64,000 nucleotides of DNA from Buddleja alternifolia (Eukaryota > Streptophyta > Magnoliopsida > Lamiales > Scrophulariaceae): NCBI GenBank assembly GCA_019426215.1, contig CM033405.1, positions 6,735,001 to 6,799,000 of the forward strand, read 5' to 3'. How positions within the stretch are numbered: the stretch's first letter is position 1; every line of letters starts with the position of its first letter. Positions 13,001 through 24,347 of this stretch are shown here, piece after piece. The translations under genes were made by a program, and so were the position numbers. The notes under the pieces are model-generated. The model saw only the letters and a list, made by a program, of their open reading frames with translations, did not search any database and was not told where the DNA came from.

Positions 13001-13978
13001 TCCAGCAACTTTGCAAGCTGCATCATTACCCATGAGAACAACTCCATTAACAGGTTCGTATGTAGAGAACCAATCCCTATTTGGGCACATATGAAAAGAA
13101 CAAACCGAATCCATAATCCAATCTCCATCTGATTTTGGACCATCAGAACTGACCAAAAGAACACCTCCATCACTATCTTCCTCTACAGTATTAGCATTAG
13201 CTTCTCCGAGCTTATTTTTCTGCTGGTTTTCCAATTTCTTTTTAAGCTTCCAACAATCAGCTTTCACATGATTGGTCTTCTTACAGTAACGACAGTAAAG
13301 GTTTCCTTTTGATTTTGAACGAAACCTCTGCTTGTTGTCTTGGGTAGCCTTATCCTTCGGCCTACCCCTAACAAACAACCTCTCACCCTGATTTTCGGAT
13401 ATAGTTGATGTGATTTCACCATCAATGGAGTACTTGCTCAATAAGGCTTCTTGAACATCCTTCAACTTAACGGTATCTCTGCCATATAGAATTGTATCCC
13501 GAAAATTGGAATAAACTGAGGGTAACGAACACAGCAACAACAAAGCCAGATCCTCATCATCATACTTCACCTCAAGGTTTTCCAGATCTGTGACGATCAT
13601 CTTAAACATATCGATATGAGCCTGTATCGATGTCCCCTGGTTTAACTTGCAGGCGAATAACTGCTGCTTCAAACGCAGTTTATTTGTGAGATTCTTCTTC
13701 ATACAGATCTCCTCCAATCGACTCCATAGATAGGCAGCGTCATCTTCGTTCAGTACATCCTGTAGAATTTCGTTTGACAGATGCAACTGAATCTGCGAGA
13801 CAGCTTTCCTATTCATCTTCTTTTTCTGTTCATCCTTCAGATCTGCGGACATCTTATCTTTTCCCAATAGAGCTTCCTCTAAATCCATTTGTGTCAGAAT
13901 CGCCATCATCCTCGCCTTCCATAACGGAAAACGGGTTTTGCGATCAAGCTTCTCGATTTCGTGTTTGACTGAAGCCAT
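10062..13978 (-). pseudogene. Copia B gag-pol polyprotein with three lesions
   Basis: Starts at ATG 13978 (MASVKHEIEKLDRKTRFPLW). In order: Gag (to about residue 220), zinc knuckle CRYCKKTNHVKADC (about 13270), protease WIMDSVCSFHMCP (DSV instead of the usual DSG), GAG_pre-integrase CEHCIFGKHKR, integrase D/D/E contexts HSDLWGP, RTDNGLEF and QQNGVAER all kept, reverse transcriptase with YVDD at about 11030-11042, and RNase H ending ADMMTKP. Lesions are a TAG at 12158-12160 (in DFxAEAV), a 1-bp frameshift near 11560 and a TAG at 10365-10367. The catalytic residues of integrase and reverse transcriptase are present. The nonsense changes could be recent. Confidence 0.9.
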
Positions 13979-14026
13979 CCCAGGAAAAATAATCGAAAAA
14001 ATTGCGGAAAATCGATTATTTAATCA

Positions 14027-14040
14027 GGCTCTAGATACCA
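14027..14040 (-). other. Primer-binding site of Copia B
   Basis: The minus strand reads TGGTATCTAGAGCC just inside the 5' LTR at 14044, a variant of the Met-tRNA primer site. It lies upstream of the gag start at 13978. Confidence 0.85.
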
Positions 14041-14043
14041 GAT

Positions 14044-14276
14044 TGTTACGACAATTCACAAAATAAGAGCATAAAGATTAAAGACACAAGAATTTACGTG
14101 GTTCGGCAATTGCCTACATCCACGGGAGAGGAGAGAGTATTTTACTATTGATGAAAGAGGTACAAATTACAATGAATGTCAAAAGTGCTGAACTAAAACC
14201 TAGCCCCTGAACTGCCCCTTTTGATAATGGGCTTGTTACATAATTTTGACCTGGGACTTTAAGACATATCACAACA
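14044..14276 (-). repeat. 5' LTR of Copia B
   Basis: On the plus strand it runs TGTTACGACAATTCACA to ...ATATCACAACA, matching 9734-9972. It is followed by the right CGAAA target copy at 14277-14281. Confidence 0.93.
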
Positions 14277-14281
14277 CGAAA

Positions 14282-16590
14282 GTTCGCAAGATATTCCAAA
14301 AATTCAAGCAACTAGTAGAAAATCAAAGCAATCAACAAATTAAGACAATTAGAAGTGATCGAGGTAAAAAGTATACATCTAAAGAATTTAACAAATTCTG
14401 TGAAGAAGAAGGGATAGAACATCAATTAACTGTTGGATATGCACTGGAGCAAAATGGAGTCTCAGAAAGAAAGAATAGAACTGTAATGGAGATGGCTCGA
14501 TCAATGCTAAAAGAAAAAGGGCTTCCAAATACATTTTGGGCAGAAGCGGTATATACTGCAATCTATCTACTCAATAGGTGTCCTACCAAGGCAGTAGAAG
14601 ACAAAACATTATAGAAGCTTGGAGTGGAAGAAAACCATCTGCGAAGCATCTTAAAAATTTCAGAGGCATATGCTACGTCCATATTCCGAACCAAAAACAA
14701 AGTAAACTAGATGAGAAGACGAAACGAGGTATATTCTTGGGTTATAGCACCAGATCCAAAGGCTACCGAGTCTACAATCTCAAGACAAAGAAGCTCATTA
14801 TCAGTCGAGACGTGTCGTTCGATGAAAACGTAGCATGGAATTGGGAAGGAAAAAAATAGAAAAGAAGAACACATATATTCCTAAAACTATACCAAGTGGA
14901 GAATCCAATAATGGAGAAAATACTGAGACACCAAGTCCTCCCGCTACTCCACAACCTATTCCGCTGCAAGAAGATTCACCCGAATCAACACCAAGAAAAA
15001 TAAGATCTTTAAGAGAAATATACGAGAGATGTAACTACGTAAACATGGAGCCAGAAACCTTTGAAGCGGATGCTAAGCAAGAAGTTCGGATTAAGGCTAT
15101 GGGAGAAGAAATAAAGATGATCGAGAAAAATGATACATAGGTGTTGGTCGAAAAACTAAAAGATAAAGAGGTCATAGGAGTAAAGTGCGTCTACAAGACA
15201 AAATTCAATTCTGATGGCTCAATACAAAAGTACAAGGCAAGACTTGTAGCTAAAGGGTACTCGCAGGTACCTGGTATTGACTACAACTAGATGTTTGCTC
15301 CTGTGGCACGACATGATACGATTAGAGCACTAATCGCTCTCGCTGAACAAAAGGGATGGAAACTCTATCAACTAGATATAAAATCAGCCTTCCTGAATGG
15401 ATTCCTTGAAGAACAAATATATGTAGAGCAACCACAAGGGTTTGTGGTAGAAGGATTGGAAAACAAAGCGCTGAAATTAAAAAAAAAAACACTTTATGGA
15501 CTAAAACAAGCACCACGGGCTTGGTACAGTTGAATTGACAAGTGCTTCTTGGATCGAGGATTCAGGAGGAGTAAAAGTGAGCCAACTCTCTATATTAAGA
15601 ATCAAGATAACACTGGCACTCTCATAATTTCTCTATACATAGATGATCTCATATACACTGGAAATAATGAGAGATTAATTGATTAAAGAATTCAAAGAAA
15701 ATATGATAAAGACATTCGAGATGACAGATTTAGGCTTGATGCACTATTTTCTCGACATTGAGATAAGTCAAGATGATGAAGGGATTTTCATCTCTCAAAA
15801 GAAATACACGGAGGATCTTCTAAAGAAATACAAGATGAGTACCTGCAAGTCAGTTGCTACTCCCTTGGTGAACAATGAAAAATTACAAAAAGAAGTTGGG
15901 ACTAGTAAAACGGATCCATCACAATATAGAAGTCTAATTGGAAACTTGCTGTATTTAACAGCTACATGACCTGACATTCTATATGCAACAAGTCTTCTAT
16001 CAAGATTTATGCAGTCTCCGAGTTAAACATATTATGGAGCAGCAAAGAAGATTTTACGATACTTGAAAGGAACAAAAGACTTGGGGATCCAGTATAAGGC
16101 CACCGAAGATGCAAGATTGTTTGGATATACAGACAGTGATTGGGCCGGATCAGTTGACGACATGAAGAGCACTTCAGGGTATACATTCACACTCGGATCT
16201 GGAATATTCTCATGGGCGTCAAAGAAGCAAGACACAATTGCTCAGTCATCTGCGGAAGCAGAGTACGTAGCAACATCTTATACAACTAGTTAGGTGATAT
16301 GGCTAAGAAGAATATTTGAAGACATGAGAGCAACAAGATGGGCCGACTGGAATCTACTGTGATAGTAAGTTAGCAATTGCTATCGCCAATAATCCAGTCT
16401 ATCACAGTAGACCTAAGCACATTGCCATAAAATATCACTTCATAAGAGAAGCAATATCAGATAAGACGATAAAGCTAAAGTTTTGCATAACAGAGGAATA
16501 ACTGGCAGATATCTCCACGATGGCCTTACCAAGACAGAGGTTCGAGTTCCTCCGAGAAATGCTTGGAATCATAGAAAAGTGCAGTAAGGA
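14282..16590 (+). pseudogene. Copia A integrase C-terminal part, reverse transcriptase and RNase H (broken)
   Basis: The reading resumes after Copia B with the second integrase Asp context TIRSDRGKKYTS and Glu context EQNGVSERKNR. It then has the copia WSGRKPS / GIFLGYSTRSKGYRVYN block, reverse transcriptase ([32 protein letters not shown]; YIDD at about 15640) and RNase H (YTDSDWAGSVDD, SSAEAEYVATS). Stops occur at about 14612, 15138, 15289, 15531, 15966 and 16292, with frameshifts between. It would have been the replication enzyme set but is now inactive. Confidence 0.88.
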
Positions 16591-16594
16591 TGAG

Positions 16595-17102
16595 TGTTAA
16601 AATAAGTGCACTTTCTAGAAGGTTTTGGAATGTTCTAGAAATTCTAGAAGGTTCTAGATATATTCCTAGTTCATTCTAGAAAATGTTGTTACTAGGATGT
16701 TACTGGAAAAATCTTGATAAATATAAACTATCTAGATATATATAAAGATATATCTAGATAACATATATGTAGAATTATCTAGATATGTGTATAGAAATAC
16801 CTAGACAATATGTATGTAGAAAAATCTAGGTATTTATACATGATGTATGTAGAATTTTCCTAGATAAGTAGAGCATCTAGAAGGTGTGTGTCTACACCTA
16901 TAACTTTGAGGATTATTTGCAAAATGATTTAATAATAACAAGAAGTATTTCAATCAATACAATAGCATCTTTCAACTACAAAAATTCTCTCCAACTTCCA
17001 ACTATTCCATTCTCTTCCAACTTCCAACTAACCACAAACTATTCTACTCTTCATATTTTCTAAACTCTTTCTATTATTCACTTTACATCAATCACACTAA
17101 CA
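16595..17102 (+). repeat. 3' LTR of Copia A
   Basis: It starts TGTTAAAATAAG after the purine stretch AAGGATGAG and ends CACTAACA. It is the same length as the 5' LTR (508 bp) with scattered substitutions. Confidence 0.93.
16613..16654. promoter_or_regulatory. Heat-shock-element-like array in Copia A 3' LTR
   Basis: Six consecutive modules with exact 5-bp spacing are present: TTC-ta-GAA-gg-TTt-tg-GAA-tg-TTC-ta-GAA (16613-16640), with one mismatch. After one extra base comes TTC-ta-GAA-gg-TTC (16642-16654). It is better preserved than the 5' LTR version. Activity is not shown. Confidence 0.6.
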
Positions 17103-17616
17103 TGTTGCATAAATTGCAGTGTCCTAATGTATTTTGCATTTGTGTTGTTTTGCTATATGTGATTCCAATGTAGAATTTTAATATAACTATATAGGTGATT
17201 TTTGTAGATATCCAAAATTCATTTTTACTATTTATTTTTTACTCTTTAGGTATCTCAAAAATTTCAAGATTTTTTTCTTTTCCAATCCTTACTTTTATAA
17301 TACAATAGATTGCCTACGATATCATGTTAAATAGAAGTCAGGTTTAGCAAATATGGATTTGCATGTATAATATTGTAAATCTTAAACTCTATTTCTGAAT
17401 ATAATTGCCGAAGGACTCCTTAACCTTCAAGTAATCACTTGGACTCTCCCTAAAAATTTTACACATACTAAAAATCCATGGTTTGCTTACTATTAGAAAA
17501 GAAAATTTAAGACAGTATAGAATGTGCTTCATATATATGATATTGCTCAAAAATGCAAATTCGAACTCAGTGTCAATGAGGCTCCAAATGATGAATAAGT
17601 GAATTACTGATCTTAC
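17103..17616. other. Non-coding interval, probably last intron of ankyrin copy 2
   Basis: This stretch lies between the Copia A LTR and the donor site of the exon at 17617-18056 (minus strand). The open frame continues a little past the donor, but the translation there is not family-like. I see no other gene. Confidence 0.55.
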
Positions 17617-18056
17617 CTTAAACCATTGCAATTCACGTTGCATCTGTAGAGCCGCACCAGGAACAATATTAAGTTTGTTGGGAGGGGCCAGTTTTGCACA
17701 CAAGTGCATTAAGTTGTGCTTCCGATGGTCCCTAATGTGCATGCAAAAATGACGACTGCCACTACTTATCTGATAAATTAGATTGAAAACATTTTTGAAG
17801 CGATTTCTTGCAGCACAGAGAAATATATTCCTGCCAGTCGCGAGATCTTCAGTACTAAGAGCTGCAGGAAACATGTGTATGATCATTTCAACGACCTCAT
17901 GGATGCCAGAATTTGCGGCCAAGATTATGGCATCTCTGTAAATAAGTGAAGATTCACTTTCAGGCAAAGCCTCCAATTTTTGGCATAAGCTTTTGAGAAG
18001 TTGAAGTGCTTGTTTGTGCATTAGTTTCTTATCCCTGATGCCCTTTATGCGCGGCA
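17617..18056 (-). pseudogene. ANK copy 2, penultimate-type exon (ends ELQWFK)
   Basis: The exon begins after an acceptor (TTTCAG at about 18057-18062) in phase 1 and encodes VPRIKGIRDKKLMHKQALQ...LCQKLE, an ankyrin-like block with the VVEMIIHMFP motif, and LCAKLAPPNKLN...ALQMQRELQWFK. It ends at a GTAAGA donor. This is the conserved block just before the PGG domain in the family. All 146 codons are open. The matching exon of copy 1 (46158-46577) is damaged, so this copy is the cleaner one here. Confidence 0.88.
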
Positions 18057-18201
18057 CTGAAATTCAACCAAAATTCGTATAACATTATAGATTATAACCC
18101 ATGAAGTCTGCAAGTTTACTTAAATTGAAGCATATATATATTATCCACATAATTAATTGAAGCAGATATATATTATCCACATATATCCATACATACAGTA
18201 C

Positions 18202-18249
18202 CTAAATGTTCGATAACATTCCAAAGCATGGATTCCAACTTCTGGGACA
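18202..18249 (-). pseudogene. ANK copy 2, 48-bp mini-exon
   Basis: Acceptor TATACAG and donor GTACTG bracket 48 bp that are open in the phase required on both sides, giving SQKLESMLWNVIEHL and joining to VPRIKG in the next exon. The LW..xxHLVP block is a known pattern of this family. A 39-bp counterpart exists in copy 1 at 46785-46823. Confidence 0.75.
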
Positions 18250-18324
18250 CTGTATATGTACCAATCAAAACAAGTTGAAAGTTTAGGTAATTTATATCTC
18301 TACAGAAATTAGGTAATTACTTCA

Positions 18325-18326
<2 letters not shown>

Positions 18327-18358
<32 letters not shown>
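18327..18358. repeat. (AT)n microsatellite
   Basis: About 16 AT dinucleotides lie in an intron of ankyrin copy 2. Confidence 0.95.
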
Positions 18359-18362
<4 letters not shown>

Positions 18363-18384
18363 TGAATGGGACTGAGGTACTTTC

Positions 18385-18450
18385 CTCGTCGACAAATAAT
18401 CTGAAACCAGCTGAACATCTTGTGCAGTGGATCATCACAATTAGTTACAT
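18385..18450 (-). pseudogene. ANK copy 2, linker exon, 3' half (split by CACTA element)
   Basis: It encodes VTNCDDPLHKMFSWFQIICRR and continues the frame from 24514-24590 on the far side of the CACTA element; removing the element and one CAT duplicate gives an uninterrupted reading. The exon should end at 18385 in phase 1, but the next bases are GAAAGT rather than GTAAGT, so the donor GT has become GA. Confidence 0.7.
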
Positions 18451-19328
18451 CACTACAACAAATCCAGGATTTGGAGGCTGTTTTTTGTGCCCCTAAAGCA
18501 TCGATAAGTGCCTTTAAACCCAATGGAGACACATATTTAAAATAGCACTCATAGCCGCGGTCGCCAAAAGTTTTGGAGCACTTTTATCAAATGCCTCTGT
18601 AGATAGTTTACAGAGACATTTTTCAACTTTTAGGGGCTGATTTTAGTGCCTCCATACCTCATTTTTGTTTTTTAAAGTGAAACAAAAAGCAAGAAGCATA
18701 TGGCAGTGAGGTAGTACCAAAATATGGTGGCTAACTCAGAATTATCAAAAATCAAAAAACTAATAGAAAAGCATCACTACATAAATGTATATACTAGGCC
18801 TTGAGTTAGATTGGAATAGACCAAAATGGACCCATAATGTTTGCATAAGCTCACATAGACCACATTAATTATACAGTTAAATTACCATCACAATTCACAA
18901 AACATCCTTAAAAGAATTAAAATTTGATTTTGCAATGTACCTTGTAGAATAAGTCTAAAACAAGTAGATTCTCAACAACTGGCGACGGGGCTGAGGCGAT
19001 GGTTGGACCGGAAAATGCACCTGTAGAAGAGAAAAGAAGTTGGTAAAACAAAATCAGAATTCAATTGCTAAAACCTTAAGATAAATCGATATAATTGTTG
19101 AAGAGAAGAGAAATCAAACAAAAATTAAAATTTAATAGGTTAAATTATGAGATGAATCGCTAGAATCGATGAAGAGAAGAGAGATCAAACAAAAATCAAA
19201 ATTTAGCATCTTCACGAGTGAGAAATTGATGTCCAATTTAATTTATAGTAAGGAGCTAATTAGAGTCTTTAGATACAAAAATGTTGTTGGTGTGTTTCTG
19301 TTTTGGGCTTGGTTAATTATAATAACTA

Positions 19329-19493
19329 TGCTAGAATATAAATCTCCTTGAATGTATTATTAATGATAACCAAGTATATATAGAGTACAAGAGAGTAATC
19401 AAAATAAGGAAACTAATAAAGAAGATACCTAAAGTAATATAACTCTTAACATAATGAATTAACCTAACCTAATACTAAGAGAACTCGCTAACA
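19329..19493 (-). repeat. 3' LTR of Copia E
   Basis: Plus-strand reading TGCTAGAATATAAATC to ...GAACTCGCTAACA. It appears identical to 24183-24347. It is preceded on the plus strand by target AACTA. Confidence 0.95.
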
Positions 19494-19499
19494 CTCCCT

Positions 19500-22400
19500 T
19501 GCAGTCGAAACGGCAGGGTCACGAACATTGAGACTGGAACGAAACTCATAAAATAATGCTGAAGGTAAGCCGTTGGTGCAAATATCAGCAAACTGGCGAG
19601 ACGAGAGAACATGCAACACACGAACATGACCAAAAACAACCTTTTCACGTACGAAATGTAAATCTAATTCTACATGTTTAGTGTGTTGGTGCTGTACGGG
19701 ATTGGAACAAAGATAAACGGAGCTTATGTTGTCACAAAAAACAAGAGTAGCAGTGTGAAGAGGGCAATGGAGTTCAAGAAGAAGGTTGCGAAGCCAAGAA
19801 GCTTCAGCAACAGCATTAGCGACACCGCGATATTCAGCTTCAGCACTAGATCGGAAACAACATGTTGACGTTTAGAAGACCACGAGAGAAGGTTGGTGCC
19901 CAAGAAAACACAGTAGCCAGAAGTAGAACGACGAGTGTCGGGGTAGCCAGCCTAGTCAGCATCAGGGTAGGCAATAAGTTGATCAAGGGAAGAAGGATGA
20001 ATAGAGAGACCCTGAGAGACTATACCACGGACAAAACGAAGAACAAGCTTAAGGGCCATCATGTGATGTTCGCGGGGATCATGCATGAAAAGGCAGAGCT
20101 GTTGGACAGCAAATGAGAGATCAGGATGAGTAAAAGTAAGATACTGAAGTGCACCGGCGAGACTTCGATAGAGAGTGGGATCAGAGAAGGGAGGAGAGGA
20201 AGAGGAAGAAAGCTTGGTTTGCGAGTCAGCTGGTGTGGAGACAGGTTTGCAATCAGTCATATGAGCACGAGCGAGGATTGCTACGGAAAATTTTTCTTGA
20301 GAGAGGAAAAGACTGGAAGAGGAGCGAGAGACAGAGATACCTAAAAAATAATGGAGAGAGCCTAAGTCCGTCATGGAGAATTCGGAAGAAAGAAGAGAAG
20401 TATGTTTGGAGAGGAGAAACGTCGAAGATGCAGTAAGAACAATATCTTCAACATAGAGAAGAAGAAAGGCAGTGGAAGATTCCTGACGAAAAATGAAAAG
20501 AGAAGCATCTGATTTACTACTAACAAAGCCTAGAGAAGAGAGATAGGATGCAAAGCGATGGTGCCATGCGTAGGGAGCTTGTTTAAGACCATAAAGTGCC
20601 TTTTTAAGGAGGCAAACATGATTAGGAAAAAATGGATGAGAGTAACCCGGTGGTTGCTTCATGTAAACAGTTTCAGAAAGGTGACCATGGAGAAAGGCAT
20701 TTTTGACATCAAGCTGGTGAAGAGGCCAAGAGAGAGAGGTGGCTATGGTAAGAATAGTACGAATAGTGGCAGGTTTGACAACGGGACTAAAGGTGTCTTC
20801 ATAATCGATACCGGGTTGCTGAGTGAAGCCTAGAGCAATGAGACGGGATTTGTAGCGTTCAAGGGAGCCGTCAGAACGAAATTTGTGGCGGAAGATCCAT
20901 TTGGAGCCCACAATATTAACATCAGGAGGAGCGGGAACAAGATCCCACGTACCATTGGAATGAAGAGCGGAGAGCTCATCTTCCATGGCAAGTTTCCAGT
21001 GGGAATCCAGAATGGCTTGGGTATAGGAGCGAAGAAGAGGAAAGATAGAGGAGACAGAGAGATTAAAGCGAGAGCGAGGTTTAGTGATCCTGGATTTGGA
21101 ACGAGTGACCATGGGATGAGATGGAAGAGGAAGTGAATCGGAAGAGAGAACTTCATGAGAGTCAGGAAAAGAAGATGACATGCCAGGCGTCGTGGCGAAA
21201 GGAGATGACCGGGCAAGCGTCGGTGGCGGAAGGAGATGACGGGGTAAGCATCGAGGAGGGTGATAGGGCAGAGTCAGGAGAGGAGTGAGCAGGAGGAGAG
21301 GAGACTAAGTGCGAGGAAAGAGGAGGAAAACCGAGAGGTGAATCAAGACGACGACGGGTGGTGGAGACAGTGATGTGAGGAAGGAGGGAGAGGGTGTCAT
21401 TGTCGGTTGAGAGAAAATCATAAGAAGGAGAGGAAGTATCGAGAGAGACAGAGGAGTAGGGAAAGATGGATTCATCAAACATGACATGACGAGAAAGAAT
21501 AATTTTATTTGTTGTAAGATCAAGACAACGATAACCTTTATGATTGGCGGGGTAGCTGAGAAAAATACAAGCAGAAGAGCGAGGGGCGAGTTTATGCGGA
21601 GAGGTAGCAGAGAGATTGGGATAGCACAGGCAACCGAAAATGCGAAGGTGGTCATATGTGGGAAATAAACCATAGAGAAGTTCAAAAGGGGTTTTGTAAG
21701 AAAGAGCGGTTGTGGGAAGAATATTGAGAAGGTGAGTAGCCATATGTAAAGCATCAGTCCAGAAAGGTGGGGGAAGAGAGGCTTGGAAGAGAAGAGTGCG
21801 AATAATGTTATTTATGGTTTGAATAGCTCTTTTGGCTTTGCCATTTTGTTGGGAAGTATGAGGGCAAGAAAAACGAAATTTAATCCCATTATTTTGAAAA
21901 AAGGAATGAAAAAGTTTATTGTCAAATTCACCACCATGATTACACTGAAAAGATTTAATTTTAATATGAAATTGGGTATGAACATAAGAGTGAAAGTTGA
22001 CAAAAACTTTATAAGCATCATTTTTATGAAGTAAAGGAAAAACCCACAAGAAATGAGAGAAATCATCCAAAAATAAAATGTAATACTTAAAACCATTAAT
22101 ACTAGAAAGAGGAGATGTCCAAAGATCCGAATGTATGAGATCAAATAAACCAGTGCTAAAGGAAGAAGAACTAAAAAAAGGTAATTGGTTTTGCTTGCCA
22201 AGTTGACAAGCATGACAAATAGACTTAGAAAAATCTTTATTACATGGAATAAAATTTCTACGACGTAAAAAGGAAAAAATGGATAAGCCGGGGTGTCCGA
22301 GACGACGATGCCAAGTTGTGGAAGTGGGGACGACTGGAGCTGGGGAGGAGACGAGAGCGGTGGAAGTAGAGGAAAAATGATAGAGGTCGCTGTCGCTGGA

Positions 22401-22742
22401 ACTCCGGAGTAGAATATCACCAGTCCTAAGATCCTTTACAGAAAAGCCATAGGGGTCAAATTCAATAGAACAAGAATTATCACGAGTAAACTGACGAATG
22501 AAAATAAAGTTTTTAACTAAAGAGGGTGACACAAGAACATTATAGAGATGAAGAGAACAAGAGTTAGAGGGAAAAGTGGAATTACCAATTGAAGAGATGG
22601 GTAGTGCAGCACCGTTACCAACCATAATAGAGTTAGATAAATTATTTGGTACGATATTAAAAAGTTTACTTGGATTATGTGTCATGTGGGAGCTTGCCCC
22701 GGTATCTAAATACCATTGATCATCCGACTGAGAGAGGGACAT
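19500..22742 (-). pseudogene. Copia E pol: protease, integrase, reverse transcriptase, RNase H
   Basis: From 22742 downward: protease WYLDTGASSHMT (intact DTG), pre-integrase HRRLGHPG...CHACQLGKQ, integrase core with first Asp HSDLW kept. The second Asp context reads FQCNHGGEF (Asp to Asn) and the Glu context NGKAKRA (Glu to Lys). After a frameshift near 21170 come reverse transcriptase (NGTWDLV to GLKQAPYAW) with YVED in place of YVDD near 20446, and RNase H. A TAG at 19952-19954 precedes the RNase H end, where [12 protein letters not shown] and the ADIFTNGLP tail remain readable down to about 19500. These substitutions should abolish integrase and polymerase function. Confidence 0.9.
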
Positions 22743-22759
22743 AGTTTGAAAAACTGAAG

Positions 22760-23896
22760 ATAAGTCAGTTGGTTGAGTGCCATGTTGCTGTTGGATCGAA
22801 AAAGCTTGCTGATTGGGCTAAGGAGAAGCAGGCCCAAGGACGCCTGGAGCAGAGCTGGGCGCGGCTGCTGGGTTGGGCCGCGGAGAAAAGGCCCAAGGCT
22901 GCTGAGGAAGTGTACCAGGCGCCGAAGTGGGCTGATTGGGAAAGGCCCAATTGGGCGGCTGGTGAGTGTAACTAGGCTGGGTGCTAGAATAAGGTAAGTG
23001 GGGCGTGTGTGAGGGATTGAAAGCCCGCGGGGTGTGCTGAGTGAATTGGGCCGGAGGAGCTGAATATTCTGGAGCATAAAATTGATGATAATTGGAGCCC
23101 AATTGCTGTCCATTGTTGTACCCACGACCACGACCTTGACTTCGGCCGGTTCCCCTACCACGATTTTGATAATTATTCTGATACTTATTTTGATTTGCAT
23201 TCGGGTTGGGGGTTTGAGAGAATAAGGCAGTGGCAGACTCAGGATTATGGTAGCGGGTTTCACGTGTTTCATGGAGTAATAATAAGTTGCGAATTTCGGA
23301 GAAACATGGGAGAGGTGTTTTAGTGGTGATAACCGTGACAAGGGGAAGATAAGACTCGGGGAGACCATGTAAAAGTTGATGTGCAAGGTCTTGGTCGGTT
23401 ACGGAACTATCAAGATCAGAGAGACTGTCAGCTAAGAATTTCATCTCTTGACAATATTGAGTAATTGTGAGAGTGCCTTTTTGAAAATTGCGAAAACGAG
23501 CATTAATTTGCAAAGAACGAGAGGGTTTGTTATTTCTAAAATTTTCCTCAATAGCAAACCAAATATTATGTGAAATTGCGTATTCAAGATCAAGATTTTT
23601 TAGGAGTTTTAGATCAACGGTGGAATAAAACCACCTTTTAATAGTGGAATCAATTGAAAACCAAAGATCATCATGATCATCCGTAGGCTTGGAGTGACAG
23701 TGATGTGATTAAAAATAGAATAACTGTGGCATAAATCCATAAACATACCGCACCATAATTTGTAATTTGAGTCAACATCCGAAAGTTTAAAACCAAAAGA
23801 GGTTTGGACATTGTCGGCAGCGAGAGAAGGGTGAAGGGGGACGGTTTTAGGGGTTGGAGGGTTGGTTGTTTCAGAAGTTTGTTCAATATCAGTCAT
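22760..23896 (-). pseudogene. Copia E gag
   Basis: Starts at ATG 23896 (MTDIEQTSETTNPPTPK) and includes the copia Gag core (SNYKLWCGMFMDL; FRNFQKGTLTITQYCQ; LHGLPESYLP) and a Gly/Arg-rich, Pro/Gln-rich C-terminal region instead of a clear zinc knuckle. There is one frameshift near 23690. A TAG at 22818-22820 separates it from pol in the same frame. The Gly-Arg stretch is a plausible RNA-binding region. Confidence 0.85.
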
Positions 23897-24182
23897 GATG
23901 GAATGCTAAATCGAAACTCGTAACAAAAATAATAGTCAAGAAAATAAGTAGAGATAACAACCGAAATCTTACCGTTTGGAGATGGAAGATGGCGAACAGA
24001 GCAGCAATTGAGAGGGATTAATCGATGCTGTTGGAGGCTTATTATACTGAGAAATTTTGCGTTGAGGAGAGCAACGACTTTAGAGGAAGGGAGAAGAAGC
24101 CGGGGCGGCGGCGCCGGCGGCAGAGAGAGGGGTGATGGACGAAATTTAGGAACCTAGGATATAAGAGTTTTGGCTGATACCA

Positions 24183-24347
24183 TGCTAGAATATAAATCTC
24201 CTTGAATGTATTATTAATGATAACCAAGTATATATAGAGTACAAGAGAGTAATCAAAATAAGGAAACTAATAAAGAAGATACCTAAAGTAATATAACTCT
24301 TAACATAATGAATTAACCTAACCTAATACTAAGAGAACTCGCTAACA
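24183..24347 (-). repeat. 5' LTR of Copia E
   Basis: Partner of 19329-19493 with no visible difference over 165 bp. The primer site lies at 24172-24182. Confidence 0.95.

Larger units (their letters stand above)
9734..14276 (-). mobile_element. Copia B: nearly intact Tork-type copia retrotransposon inside Copia A
   Basis: A minus-strand element with short LTRs (239 and 233 bp, differing by a few substitutions and one 6-bp indel), primer site TGGTATCTAGAGCC at 14027-14040, and a purine-rich tract (AAGGTGGAGAAT) before the 3' LTR. A single gag-pol frame of about 1300 codons is interrupted by only two stops and one frameshift. The target duplication is CGAAA. Small LTR divergence means it is younger than its host Copia A. 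The translation resembles Tnt1-94-like polyproteins; the lineage call is from recall. Confidence 0.95.
7587..17102 (+). mobile_element. Copia A: Ty1/copia LTR retrotransposon with Copia B nested inside it
   Basis: It has two LTRs of 508 bp (7587-8094, 16595-17102), a Met-tRNA primer site, gag, protease, integrase, reverse transcriptase and RNase H in the copia order, and a purine tract before the 3' LTR. Flanks are TGATG on the left and TGTTG on the right, an imperfect 5-bp target duplication. The minus-strand element at 9734-14276 interrupts the integrase. Without it the element would be about 5 kb. Coding regions hold many stops, frameshifts and a protease deletion, so it is defective. Copies C and D belong to the same family. 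It lies just 3' of the ankyrin exon at 17617, so it may sit in what was the last intron of that gene. Confidence 0.93.
19329..24347 (-). mobile_element. Copia E: recent copia insertion with identical LTRs and defective pol
   Basis: Minus-strand element with 165-bp LTRs (19329-19493 and 24183-24347) in which I see no difference. The 5-bp target duplication AACTA is perfect (19324-19328 and 24348-24352). The primer site TGGTATCAGCC directly abuts the 5' LTR (24172-24182) and the purine tract GCAAGGGAG precedes the 3' LTR. It is nested in the CACTA element. Identical LTRs indicate very recent insertion, yet the coding region carries stops, frameshifts and changed catalytic residues. Confidence 0.95.

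Noticed and set aside
20126..20436. Plus-strand Arg/Lys-rich ORFs across Copia E
   Set aside because: They are antisense shadows of the minus-strand reverse transcriptase frame.
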